In this document: positions 21,223 through 31,694 of the stretch, in pieces | Position numbering within the stretch: the first letter of the stretch is position 1 | How the letters are laid out: every line of letters begins with the position of its first letter | NCBI RefSeq assembly: GCF_910594005.1 | Contig: NC_057827.1 | Span: forward strand, 5,456,001 to 5,520,000 | DNA: 64,000 nt | Direction: 5' to 3' | DNA from: Cervus elaphus | Taxonomy: Eukaryota; Chordata; Mammalia; Artiodactyla; Cervidae | Notes under the pieces: model-generated | The model's input: only the letters and a program-made list of their open reading frames with translations | Database searches by the model: none | What the model was told of the DNA's origin: nothing | Program-made: the position numbers and the translations under genes

Positions 21223-21264
21223 AAAGTAATTAGCCTCCAATTAAAATAAATTAATTAATTTTAA
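21223..21264 (+). mobile_element. Micro-insertion of an L1 3' tail (~42 bp)
   Basis: AAAGTAATTAGCCTCCAATT followed by an AT-rich tail interrupts BovB between the GAAGTTGA and AAGACCTA blocks. This string is the last part of the ruminant L1 3' UTR, as at 54205-54240 and 59299-59325. An extremely short 5'-truncated L1 insertion is the simplest reading. Confidence 0.75.
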
Positions 21265-22501
21265 AAAGACCTATAACATATTCTAGAATTGTCAGCAGAA
21301 AAAATGTCTTTTTCATCATAAGGGATCAGGATGAAAAAGTAGAAAGTCAAGAGATACCTGGAGTAACAGGCAAGTTTGGCCTTGGAGTACAACATGAAGC
21401 AGGGCAAAGTCTAATGGAGTTTAACCAGGAGAACACACTGGTCGTGACAAACATCATTTCCAACAACCCAACAGACAGCTCTACACATGGACATCACTAG
21501 ATGGCCAATACTGAAATCAGATTGATTATGTTCTTTGCAGCCAAAGTTCTATATAGTCAGCCAAAACAAGACCTGGCACTGACCGTGGCTCAGATCATGA
21601 GCTTCTTATTACAAAATGCAGGATTAAATTGAAGAAAGTAGGGAAAACCATTAGAAAATTCAATTATGACCTAAATCAATCCCCTTAAGATTATACAGTG
21701 GAAGTGACAAATAGATTCAAAGGATTACATCTGGTAGACAGTATGCCTGTTATGGGGGGTTGTAGCACTGTGCAGGAGGGAGGGACTAAACCCATGCCAA
21801 AGAAAAAGAAAGGCAAGAAGACAAAGTGGTTTTGAGTTGGCTTTCCAAATAGCTGTGGAAAGAAGAGAAGAGCAAGGGAAAGGGAAAGATATATCCAACT
21901 GAATGCAGAGTTCCATAGAATAGTAAGGAGAGATTTAAAAGTTCTTATTAAATGAGCAATGCAAAGAAATAGAGGAAAACAATAGACTGGGAAAGATTAG
22001 AGATCTCTTCAAGAAAATTGGAGACATCAAGGGAAAATTTCATTCAAGGATGGACATGAAAATGGACAGAAACCATAAGGACCTAACAGAAGCAGAAGAG
22101 ATTAAGAAGAGGTAGCAAGAATACACAGAAAACTTATAGAAGAAAGGTCTTAATGACCCTGATAACCAAGATGGTGTGGTAACTCACATAGAACCAAACA
22201 TACTGATGTGTAAACTCAAGTGGGCCTTAGAAAGCATTACTGCAAACAAATCTAGTGGAGGTGGTTTGATTCCAGGTGAACTATTAATATTTGAAATCCT
22301 AAAAGATGATGTTGCTAAAGTGTCACATTCAATGCGTCAGCAAATATGGAAAACTCAGCAGTGGTCATAGGACTGGAAAATGTCAGTTTTCTTTCTAATC
22401 TCAAAGAAGGGTTAACCTAAGAATATTTGAAGCCTAAGAATGTTTAAAGCCTAAGAATATTTAAACTACCATATGATTGTACTCATTTCACATGCTAGCC
22501 G

Positions 22502-22540
22502 TTTTTTTTTTTTTTTTTTTTTCCTTTTCTTTTTTTTTTC
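22502..22540. repeat. T-rich insertion in BovB
   Basis: 21 T, two C, then T-runs, about 39 bp, at a point where BovB copies elsewhere read continuously from GCTAG into AGTAATGCTCAAAATTC. Could be the poly(A) remnant of an inverted retroinsertion. Confidence 0.8.
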
Positions 22541-23607
22541 TGAAAATCCTTCAAGGTACATCCTTCAGCAGTACATGAAATAAGAAATTCCAAAGGTACA
22601 AACTGGATTTCTTAGAGGCAGAGGAATAAGAGATCAAATTGTAGCATTTGTTGGAACATAGAAGAAGGAATGAAGCTTCAGAAAAACATCTACTTCTGCT
22701 TCATTGACTGTGCTAAATCTCCTGACTATGTGGATCATATACTGTGGGAAATTCTTAAAAAACATGGGGGTATCAGACTATTTTACCCATTCACTGAGGA
22801 ACCTGCATGTGGATCAACAAGCAACAGTTAGAACTGGACATGAAAAAATAGGTTGTTCTAAAATTGGGATAGGAGTATGACAAAGCTACATATTGCCATC
22901 CTGTCTATTTAATGCATATGCAGAGTACACCATGTACAATGATGGGCTGGATGAATCACAAGCTGGAATCAAGATTGCCAGGAGAAACATCAACAGCATC
23001 AGATATGCAGATGATGGCAGAAAGTGAAGGGAAACTAAAGAGCCTCTTGATGAGTGTGAAAGAGGAGAGTAAAAAAGCTGGCTTCAAACTCAGCATTCAA
23101 ATTACTAAAATTATGGCATCTGGTCCCATCACTTCATGGCAAATAGAAGGGGAGAAAAGTCAAATCAGCAACAGAGTTTATTTGTTTGGGCTCCAAAATC
23201 ACTGCAGATGTTGACTGTATACATGAAATTAAGAGAAGTTTTCTCCTTTGAATGAAAGCTATGACAAACATAGGCAATGTATTAAAAAGCAGGGACATAA
23301 TTTTGTCAATAAAAGTCTTTTGCCAACAAAAGCTTTGGTTTGTACAATAGTCATGTACTAGTGTGAGAGTTGTATCACAAGGAGACTGAGCATTTAAGAA
23401 CTGATGCTTTTGAATTACGATGCTGGAGAAGAGTCTTGAGAGTCCCCTGGACTGCAAGGAAATCAAACCTCAAAACCTAAAGGAAATCAACTCAGACTAT
23501 TCATTGGCAGGTCTGTTGCTGATGGTGAAGGTCCAATACTTTTGCCACCTGGTACAAAGAGACTATTCATTGGAAAAGATCCTGATGATGAAAAGATTAA
23601 AAGCAAA

Positions 23608-23824
23608 CAGATCACCAGCCCAGGTGGGATGCATGAGACAAGTGCTCCGGCCTGGTGCACTGGGAAGACCCAGAGGAATCGGGTGGAGAGGGAGATGGGA
23701 GGGGGGATCGGGATGGGGAATAAGTGTAAATCTATGGCTGATTCATATCAATGTATGACAAGACCCACTGAAATGTTGTGAAGTAATTAGCCTCCAACTA
23801 ATAAAAAAATTAAAAGAAAAAAAA
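23608..23824 (+). mobile_element. L1-BT 3' tail (217 bp) with 9-bp TSD
   Basis: The last ~200 bp of the L1-BT 3' UTR (GGTGGGATGCATGAGACAAG at 23623-23642, CAATGTATGACAAGACCCACTG) plus an A-tail. Flanked by AAAAGCAAA at 23599-23607 and 23825-23833, after which BovB resumes. Confidence 0.88.
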
Positions 23825-23989
23825 AAAAGCAAATGGATAAAGGAGTGGCAGAGGATGATCAATAAACACGAATTTGAGTGAACTCCCGGAGACAGTAGAG
23901 GACAGAGGATCCTGGTGTCATACAGTCCCTGGGGTCACAAGGAGTAGGAAATGACTTAGCCATTGAACAATGACAACAAAAACAACTGT

Positions 23990-24365
23990 ATCCTATGTGA
24001 CTTTGAAAATCTTAGCTCTACTTTATCTCAGTTATTCACCACTAATTCCACAGGTGATTCTTATATTTTATTTTTAATGACTTTATGAAGATATAACTGA
24101 TGTGTGATACACTGCATATATTTAAAGAGTATATACTGAAAAATAAATACTCATGAATATATGACCCCAATCAAGATAGTATTCATAACTCTCATATGCC
24201 TGTAATTGTATTTGAGGTAACTTTTACCTTCAGGTAAACAATGATCTGCTCTCTGTTACAATAGTGTGCATGTTCTATAATTTTATATAAACAGAACCAT
24301 TTTATATATATTTTCTATTTGGCTTCTTTACTCAGCATGGTTATTTTAAGATTCATCTGTTATAC
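23990..24365 (-). mobile_element. Ancient L1 (minus), left part
   Basis: The text ACTTTATGAAGATATAACTGATG through GGCTTCTTTACTCAGCATGG and AAGATTCATCTGTT is the antisense of an old mammalian L1 3' UTR/ORF2 end. The same L1 appears to resume at about 39226 with the next expected landmarks, so the 14.9 kb between is inserted material. Confidence 0.65.
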
Positions 24366-24486
24366 CATATACCAGAAGCAACAGTTAGAACTGGACATGG
24401 AACAACAGACTGGTTCCAAATCAGAAAAGGAGCATGTCCAGGCTGTATATTGTCACCCTGCTGATTTAACTTATACGTATATGCAG
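24366..24486 (+). mobile_element. BovB RT fragment
   Basis: CAGAAGCAACAGTTAGAACTGGACATGG through TGTCACCCTGCTGATTTAACTTATA corresponds to the BovB RT segment before YAEYIMRN. It is cut off at both ends and abuts an inverted BovB 3' end. Confidence 0.8.
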
Positions 24487-24715
24487 TTCTGTTCAGTTCA
24501 GTAGCTCAGTCATGACCGACTCTTTGTGACCCCATGGACCACAGCACGCCAGGCATCCCTGTCCATCACCAACTCCCGGAGCTTACACAAACTCATGCAC
24601 ATTGAATCAGTGATGCCATCCAACCATCTGAATCTCTGTCATCACCCTCTCCTCCTGCCTTCAATATTTTCCAGCATCAGGGTCTTTTCAAATGAGTCAG
24701 CTCTTCACATCAAAT
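24487..24715 (-). mobile_element. BovB 3' tail (~226 bp), inverted
   Basis: Antisense BovB 3' end from CTGTTCAGTTCAGTAGCTCAG to the TCAAATGAGTCAGCTCTTCACATCAA position. Very short 5' truncation with a breakpoint close to those of the copies at 41106-41340 and 51217-51427. It sits between two plus-strand BovB pieces. Confidence 0.88.
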
Positions 24716-26504
24716 CTCTTACAGTGAAAGTAAGAGATAGATTTAAGGGACTACATCTGATACACAGAGTGCCTGATGAAATATGGACGGAGGTTCATGA
24801 CATTGTACAGGAGACAGAGAGCAAGACCATCCCCAAGAAAAATAAATGCAAAACAGCAAAATGGCTGTCTGAGGACAAAAATTGTATGGACCTAACAGAA
24901 GCAGAAGATCTTAAGAAGAGGTGGCAAGAATACACAGAAGAACTGTACAAAAAAAGATCTTCACGACCCAGATAATCACAATGGTGTGATCACTCACCTA
25001 GCGGCAGACATCCTGGAAAGTGATGTCAGGTGGGCCTTAGGAAGCGTCACTATGAACAAAGCTGGTGGATGTGATGGAATTCCAGTTGAGCTACTTCAAA
25101 TTCTAAAAGATGATGCTGTGAAAGTGCTGCACTCAATATGTCAGCAAATTTGGAAAACTCAGCAGTGGCCACAGGACTGGAAAAGGTCAGATTTCATTCC
25201 AATCCCAAAGAAAGGTAATGCCAAAGAATGCTCAAACTACCGCACAATTGCACTCATCTCACACACTAGTAATGCTCAAAATTCTCCAAGCAGGCTTCAG
25301 CAATATGTGAACCATGGATTTCCAGATATTCAAGCTGGGCAGAGGAACCAGAGATCAAATCGCCAACATGTGCTGGATCATCGAAAAAGTAAGAGAGTTC
25401 CAGAAAAACATCCATATCTGCTTTATTGACTATGCCAAAGCCTTTGACTGTGTGGATCACAATAAACTGTGGAAAATTCTGAAAGAGATGGGAATACCAG
25501 ACCACCTGACCTGCCTCTTGAGAAACCTGTATGCAGGTCAGGAAGCAACAGTTAAAACTGTGCATGGAACAACAGACTGGTTCCAAATAGGAAAAGTAGT
25601 ACATCAAAGCTGTATATTGTCACTCTGCTTATTTAACTTATATGCAGAGTACATCATGAGAAACGCTGGGCTGGAGGAAGCACAAGCTGGAATCAAGATT
25701 GCTGGCAGAAATATCAATAACCTCAGATATGCAGATGACACCACCCTTATGGCAGAAAGTGAAGAAGAACCAAAGAGCCTCTTGATGAAAGTGAAAGAGG
25801 AGAGTGAAAAAGTTGGCTTAAAGCTCTACATTCAGAAAACTGAGATCATGGCATCTGGTCCCATCACTTCATGGCAAATAGATGGGGAAACAGTGGAAAC
25901 AGTGGCTGACTTTATTTTTCTGGCTCCAAAATATCTGTGGATGGTGATTGCAGCCATGAAATTAAAAGATGATTGCTCCTTGGAAGGAAAGTTATGACCA
26001 ACCTAGACAGCATATAAAAAAGCAGAGACATTACTTTGCCAACAAAGGTCCATCTAGTCAAGGCTATGATTTTTCCAGTAGTCATGTATGAATGTGAGAG
26101 TTGGACTGTGAAGAAAGCTGAGCGCTGGAGAATTGATGCTTTTGAACTGTGGTGTTGGAGAAGGCTCTTGTGAGTCCCTTGGACTGCAAGAAGATCCAAC
26201 CAGTCCATCCTAAAGGAGATCAGTCCTGGGTGTTCATTGGAGGGACTGATGCTGAAGCTGAAATTCCAATACTTTGGCCACCTGGTGCAGGGAGCTGACT
26301 CATTTGAAAAGACCCTGATGCTGGGGAAGATTGAGGGCAGGAGGAGAAGGGGATGGCATAGGATGAGATGGTTTGATGGCATCACTGACACAATGAGCAT
26401 GAGTTTGGGTGGACTCCAAGAGTTGGTGATGGACAAGGAGGCCTGGCATGCTGTAGTTCATGGGGTCGCAAAGAGTCGGACATGACTGAGTGACTGAACT
26501 GAAG
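24716..26504 (+). mobile_element. BovB with internal deletion
   Basis: Plus-strand BovB starting in the connector (ACAGTGAAAGTAAGAGATAGATTTAAGGG) and ending in the canonical GACTGAGTGACTGAACTGAA (26485-26504). Near 24877 it jumps from the WLSED region straight to the MDLTEAEDL region, skipping roughly 250 bp kept in the copy at 37745-38000. The next BovB begins with no gap at 26505. Confidence 0.88.
24986..26485 (+). pseudogene. BovB RT, well preserved but frameshifted
   Basis: Frame 24986-25429 covers the RT N-terminal part (KAGGCDGIPVELLQILKDD, WPQDWKRSDFIPIPKKGN). A frameshift near 25270-25340 passes to frame 25314-25997 with KAFDCVDHNKLW (near 25437-25472), DWFQIGKVVHQSCILS (the usual QGC altered to QSC) and the catalytic YADD at 25728-25739. 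Another shift near 25920 and a TGA near 26172 separate the C-terminal piece (26237-26485, ends HGVAKSRT). No endonuclease is attached in frame. Confidence 0.88.
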
Positions 26505-28154
26505 AGCAGAGAAGCTCCAGCAAGATTGTAGGTGCTAGAATGGCAGTTGTTTGGTGCTGGGGTGACTTTGAGAAGATATCCCTCTTCCAAGAGCAAAGAA
26601 GAAGCCCCAGCAAGACAGTAGGAGGAGTGAAATCTCCATTTAGAGTCAAACCCCAAAACCACCGATATGCTCAGAAGGCTCAAAAAAAGCTTGTGCACAC
26701 CAGGAGCCCCCACAGGTACTGAGACAGAACTCTTTGAGTGTCTCCTAAGAAGGTACGGGTCAGCAGTGCACTGCTGCAGGGTCAGGGGCTCTGGGTGCAA
26801 TAGACCTCAGTATGGCATAAGCCTTCTTGGAGGAGGTCGCCATAAATCAACCATAGACCCACCAAAATTTACACAGGACTGGGGATACAGATTCTTGAAG
26901 GGCACAAACAAAACCTTGCTCACACCAGGACCCAGGAGAGAGGAGCAGTGACCCCACAAGAGACTGACCTAGAATTGCCCTGTGTATCCAGGAGTCTCAG
27001 GTAGAGGCATAGGTCAGCGGTGGCTTGCTGCAGAGTTGGGGCCACTGAGTGTAGCAGTGCTTCCATGGGACATTTTGAAGCAGGTCACCATTATCTTCAT
27101 TACCTCCACCATAGTTTGGCCGCAGGTCAAATAACAGGGAGGGAACACACAACCCTGCCCTTCAACAGACAATTGGATTAAAGATTTACTAAGCACGGTT
27201 TCACCCCTGGTGGCTCAGATGGTAAAGCATCTGCCTACAATGCAGGAGACTCGGGTTCAATCCCTGGGTCGGGAAGATCTCCTGGAGAAGGAAATGGCAA
27301 CCCACTCCAGTATTCTTGCCTGGAAAATCCCATGGACGGAGAAGCCTGGTAGGCTATAGTCAGTCCGTGGGGTCGCAAAGAGTTGGACATGACTGAGCGA
27401 CTTCACTTACTCAAAGTAAGCATGGTTCTGTCCATCAGAAAAAGACCCAGTTTCCCACTCAGTCAGTCTTTTCCATCAGGAAGCTTCCATAAGCTTCTTA
27501 TCCTTCTCCATCAGAGGGCAGACTGTATGAAAACAACAATCACAGAAAACTGACCAATCTGATCACATGGACCACAGCCTTACCTAACTCAATGAAACTA
27601 TGAGCCATGCCCTGTAGGGCCATCCAAGACAGATGGGTCATGGTGGAGAATTCTGACAAAACGTGGTCCACTGGAGAAGCGAATGGCAAACCAATTCTGT
27701 ATTCTTGCCTTGAGAACCCCATGAACAGTATGACAAGGCAAAAAGATAGGACACTGAAAGATGAACTCTCCAGGTCAGTAGGTGTCCAATATGCTAGTGG
27801 AGATCAGTGGAGAACTAATTCAAGAAAGACTGAAGAGATGGAACCAAAGCAAAGACAGCACCCAGTTTTGGATGTGACTGATGATGGAACTAAAGTCCAA
27901 TGCTATAAAAAGCAATATTGCATAGGAACCTGGAATGTTAGGTTCATGTTAGAATGGACCTAACTTGTTAGAATCAAGACAAACTGGAAGAGGTCAAACA
28001 GGAGATGGCAAGAGTGAAAGTCAACATTTTAGGAATCAGCGAGCTAAAATGGACTGGAATGGGTGAATTTAACTCAGATGACCATTTTATCCACTACTGT
28101 GGGCAAGAATCCCTTAGAAGAAATAGAATATCCATCATAGTAAAAAAAAAGAGT
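26505..28154 (+). mobile_element. BovB, 5' half (5' UTR and endonuclease start)
   Basis: The fullest BovB 5' region in the window: GAGCAGAGAAGCTCCAGCAAG start, CACACCAGGACCCAGGAGAG (26920-26939), the CCACAAGAGACTGACC block and AACTATGAGCCATGCC (27596-27611). The protein then opens near 27850 with QYCIGTWNVRF at 27917-27949 and continues to HYCGQESLRRN near 28092-28125. A Bov-tA (27201-27416) and a full-length L1 (from 28155) interrupt it. It continues at 37031. Confidence 0.88.
27201..27416 (+). mobile_element. Bov-tA SINE with 11-bp TSD
   Basis: Complete, well-preserved copy: CCCCTGGTGGCTCAGATGG head (A-box region), GGGTTCAATCCC B box (27253-27264), GGAGAAGGAAATGGCAACCCACTCC body, GGGGTCGCAAAGAGTTGGAC tail. 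Flanks TAAGCACGGTT (27190-27200) and TAAGCATGGTT (27417-27427) differ at one CpG-type position. It carries the tRNA-type internal pol III boxes typical of the family. Confidence 0.93.
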
Positions 28155-29182
28155 CTGGAGAAGAACAAGATGGTGGAGTAGTAGGTGGAAATAGAGTACA
28201 TCATTCTGCACGGATACATTAAGATTACACCTTCAGACACAGAAGTGCATGCACAACACCGGCTGAGAGTGGACAAGAGGACCTGACCAGTGGAAAAGAA
28301 TATATAGAACTATGTAAAACTCAGTAGGATGAAGGAACTAGGGGGAAATACAGGAGTGTTAGTAGAACTAGACCTGCCCTTGGTGGGTGGGGGGACTGAA
28401 CCAGCAGTCAGATCCCCACATTGGGGCAATTGCCTAATTCAGAGGAGAAAGATTTAAGGCTGTGAGTGAAATAGCTGATATATGACAGCCCAAACTGAAT
28501 GAGAATCAGACAGTCCTTGCTGCAGCCATACATATGTCGGGCAGGAACATGGGTCTCCTGGAAGGGACAGCGACTGGGAGCTGGAGTTCAGGGATTGTGG
28601 AGCAATCCCAGGGCGAGGGCTGCTATTGACTGTGGAGAGATGGATTGGGGGAATGTGAGGGAGGAGATTGTGGTGGGAAATGCCTGTGGAGGAAAGTCAG
28701 GCAGCCACAGAAGCAAGAAGATACTGCTGAGTGACGCGTAGGGGTTGAAGCCATCACCATAGTCTCTCTCTCCCCACAAGCCAGCATAAGCAGCTGAACA
28801 GTAGAGAGGCTGGCCAATCAAGCACCTGACACACTGATCTACAGAGTAGACCCCAGTCAGGGGGACCCCTCTATGTGCCTGATGTGCTGAGCTACAGAGA
28901 AGGACCCCAGGCAAGGGGTCCCTCCAAGTGCCTGAACGGGTGGAGCTACAGAGAAAAACAGGTCAAAGAGGCCTTCTGATGGCCAGCTACAAGAGGCTCA
29001 AAAAAAGACTCTTACAGGGCCATTACTCCTGCCATGGAAGCAGTCTGTGTCCCTGAACATTAGGTGCCCCCAGGGTCCCTGCAAGCCAAGCAGCTGCACC
29101 ACCTTCATGCTTAACTGTCACTGGGGCAGAGCTGCCACAGGCAAAAAAAGAAAAAAAAAAAAAAAAGCCTCTTGTGCTTATG

Positions 29183-29240
29183 CGTGCAGTGTTGCTTCAG
29201 TCCTGTCTGACTCTTTGCGACCCTGTAGACTGGGGTCTGC
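29183..29240 (-). mobile_element. Short SINE/BovB-tail fragment
   Basis: GTGTTGCTTCAGTCCTGTCTGACTCTTTGCGACCC is the antisense of the BovB-derived SINE tail. It follows an A-run (29144-29166) inside the L1 5' UTR and is too short to name the subfamily. Confidence 0.65.
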
Positions 29241-29989
29241 CAGGTATTCTTATCACCACACCCTTCTAGAGCACTGTATTTCCTGCTGCCAACCCCTCTG
29301 AGTGCCTGGTGCTGCCAGAACCCCTGTGACCCAAGCAGCTGCACCACCTCCACACCTGGCCTCACAGGGGCAAACCCAAACCCTCCAGGGCAGCCTCAGG
29401 AGCAAACCCCAGTGGACGACCACATGTAGAGGTGGAAATAAAACCATAGTTGAAATCCAGGGGCAGTGTGGCTAAGGAAGAAGACCCAAAACTTTCCCAC
29501 CAGCTGTACAAGCTGCAGATTAAACCCAGACTATCAATTAAGCAGACTGTATGTCTATGGAATATATAAAAGGCCACTGAGAGCTCCCACAAAAGAAAAT
29601 GCACTAGCTCTGATAGCTGTGGACATAGGGGGCAAGAACACACAGGAGTAGGACCAGATTTGAATCTTAGCAACCCTCACAGCAGGTCCAGAGATCAGTA
29701 CAGTGTTGGAGGGCATCCTAGGGAGGTAAGGTGGACTGTGATTCCCAGCGCTGGAAAGGATTCTGACAGCAGTGACTCAAGAAAAATATTTAATATTCTT
29801 ATTTTTTTACTTGCTCTGTAAATTCTTTTAGATTTTTTTCCTGTTTTTTTTTTTTTTTTCCCCTTTTGTATCCCCCTCTGTTGAAGTTGTTGATTTTATT
29901 GGCACTAAGACATCCAATTAAGCTTTTGAGCTTTTTTTTTTTTTTTTTCTTTTTTCTCAGTCACATATTTTATTGTTGTCATAAACCTT

Positions 29990-30985
29990 TGCCTCTACGT
30001 TGGGCTTTCGGAGTTCTGTAGAGTTTTCCTCTTTTAAAAAAAAAAAAAAATTCTCTTTTTTTAATTTTAATTTTTTTACACTTGTTGTTATTTTTTCTAC
30101 ATTTATTACTTTGATAGCATTCCCTACCATCCTTTTCCCCTTGCAGTTAATCTTTAATGAATATAAATCTTCTTATCTACCTCTATCTAACTTTGTATTT
30201 CTATTCTTTTTTTTTTCCTTTTCTTTCTCTCCTTTTCTCTCAAAATATTTGTTAGTTTTATTTTCATTGTTTTATTCCCCAATTGGCACCTGGTTTTAGT
30301 TTTGTTTTCCAGTTTGTGCTTTAATTAGTTTTGCTCTGGTAGATATAATTTTTACTTTCTTTTGTTGGCCGAGTCAAACTATTGTATATAATTTTTGTTG
30401 GACTGCTTTGATTTTGCTTATCGCTCTCTCTATATATGTGTATATTCAGTCGCACTTTCTTTGGTTGTTATAAATCTCTCTATATATATTGGGCTTTTGC
30501 AGTTCTGCAGAGTTTTTTTGTTTGTTTTCTTTCCCCTTTTTTCTTTCTTCTTCCTTTTTTTTTTTTCTCTAATTTTAATTTTTTAAATCTATTATATTTT
30601 TCTATATTTATTCCTTCATTTACCTTTCCTACTGTTCTTTTCCCCTTGCAGTTAATCTTTAGCATATATAAATCTTCTTCATCTACCTCTAACTTTGCAT
30701 ATCTATTCTTTCTATCTTTTCTTTATTTCCCTTCCTCTCAACATATTTGTTAGTTTTGTTTTCATTGCTATATTCCCCACTTGGCACCTTGCTTTAGTTT
30801 TATTTCCAAGTTTGTGCTTAAGTTAGTTTTGTTCTTAAGTGGTGAATATAATTTTTCATTTCCTTTCTTTGCCAGATCAATCTATTGTACTTTATTTTTG
30901 TTGGACTGTTTTCATTTTGCTCATGGGTATATATGTATATGTGCATATTCCATTATTTTAATTATTATTTGCCTAATTTTGTAAC
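29990..30985 (+). repeat. Tandem duplication of ~490-505 bp in L1 5' UTR
   Basis: Two diverged units in direct order share GGGCTTT.G.AGTTCTG.AGAG (30002 and 30491), TTTTCCCCTTGCAGTTAATC (30133 and 30638), a CATATTTGTTAGTTTT-like block (about 30247 and 30743), CCC.A.TTGGCACCT (about 30278 and 30774) and TTTTTGTTGGACTG (30392 and 30895). Offsets are about 490-505 bp. Confidence 0.88.
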
Positions 30986-31074
30986 TACCATTTGTCTGGG
31001 ATGCATCTTTTATTTCTCGTTTTGGGGCATTTGTTTTACTCTCACTTAATGCCATAACCAACCAACTGTGGAAT

Positions 31075-31312
31075 CTTCGTTCCTGACCAGAGATCAAACC
31101 CTGAGCCTTTGGAGTGGGAACACTGACTCCAAGGTCCTAGACTACCAGTCAACTGTCCCTATCAGGCTCCTCCGACCATGGGCTTATCCAAGCAAGAATA
31201 CTGGGGTGAGTTGCATTTCCTTCTCCAGGGGATCTTCCCTACCCAGGGATTGAACCCTGGTATCCTGCATTGGAGGCAGATGCTTTAACCTCTGAGACAC
31301 CAGGGAAGCCCA
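31075..31312 (-). mobile_element. tRNA-derived SINE pieces (minus)
   Basis: 31165-31312 is an antisense Bov-tA head and body ending in CACCAGGGAAGCCC (31297-31310). 31075-31147 is a second, older tRNA-SINE piece (TTCCTGACCAGAGATCAAACCC). They are either a SINE-into-SINE insertion or a dimer. Confidence 0.75.
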
Positions 31313-31694
31313 CAACTAACTGTAGGGAGTATCAAATAGTGAGAACTCACACAAAGGAAACCACTTGAATACAAGACCCAGGATCACCCAACTGCCAGTA
31401 GCACCCTGTAAAGGATGCCTCATCTAAACAACAATCAAAACAAAAATACAAACCCAATCATCAGCAGACAAGAGTAACACCTCGCTCAGCCTTGCCCATC
31501 AGAGAAAAAACAAACAAACAAACATAAATTCAGCACAAGTCTCACCTTATACGAAGCTCACTCAAATCACTGGACCAGCCTTAGGAGGGCAAAAAGGAAG
31601 AAAAAATTCAACCTTCTTCAAGGAAATAATTCAATTTTCCTTGAAGCCTGGGAAAAGAAGACCTCAAACAAAATAACTATTAAAAAAAAAAAAA

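Larger units (their letters stand above)
20840..23575 (+). pseudogene. BovB endonuclease-RT remnant, heavily broken
   Basis: Pieces of the expected protein appear in order in several frames. An endonuclease start is near 20858-21064 (KQEIARVNISIYGISELKRAGLG). A connector piece at 22176-22370 contains ESITANKSSGGGLIPGELL. A post-palm piece at 22912-23214 contains KIMASGPITSWQ. The C-terminal region is near 23420-23570. The palm YADD is altered (IRYADDGR-type context near 23000-23015, followed by a small deletion). Many stops and indels. Confidence 0.8.
20502..23985 (+). mobile_element. BovB, near full protein region, with nested insertions
   Basis: Starts in the BovB 5' region at AACTCAATGAAACTATGAG (20510) and runs through endonuclease, connector, RT and C-terminus to a 3' end near 23945-23985 (GACTTAGCCATTGAACAATGAC). 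It carries an L1-tail micro-insertion (21223-21264), a T-rich insert (22502-22540) and an L1 3' tail (23608-23824). Divergence is high. The 3' end differs from the young CTGAACTGAACTGAA type and suggests an older subfamily. Confidence 0.88.
28155..31694 (+). promoter_or_regulatory. L1 5' UTR (promoter-bearing region)
   Basis: About 3.5 kb before ORF1. The first ~1.5 kb is GC-richer with CAGCTGCACCACCT-like repeats (29089, 29337) and AAGAACAAGATGGTGG at the start, similar to the usual L1 5' opening. From 29790 it becomes T-rich and includes a ~0.5-kb tandem duplication. L1 5' UTRs carry an internal pol II promoter as a family trait. Present activity cannot be judged and is unlikely. Confidence 0.7.

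Noticed and set aside
24366..26504. Twin-priming inversion of a single BovB at 24366-26504
   Set aside because: The inverted piece (24487-24715) is a BovB 3' end, which the plus copy also has at 26260-26504. It must be a separate insertion.
27207..27275. tRNA gene
   Set aside because: A and B box-like motifs belong to the tRNA-derived head of Bov-tA. No complete cloverleaf or mature 3' end.
28499..28914. 80-108-codon frames in the L1 5' UTR
   Set aside because: No homology I recognise, present on both strands, and typical chance frames of the GC-richer L1 5' UTR.
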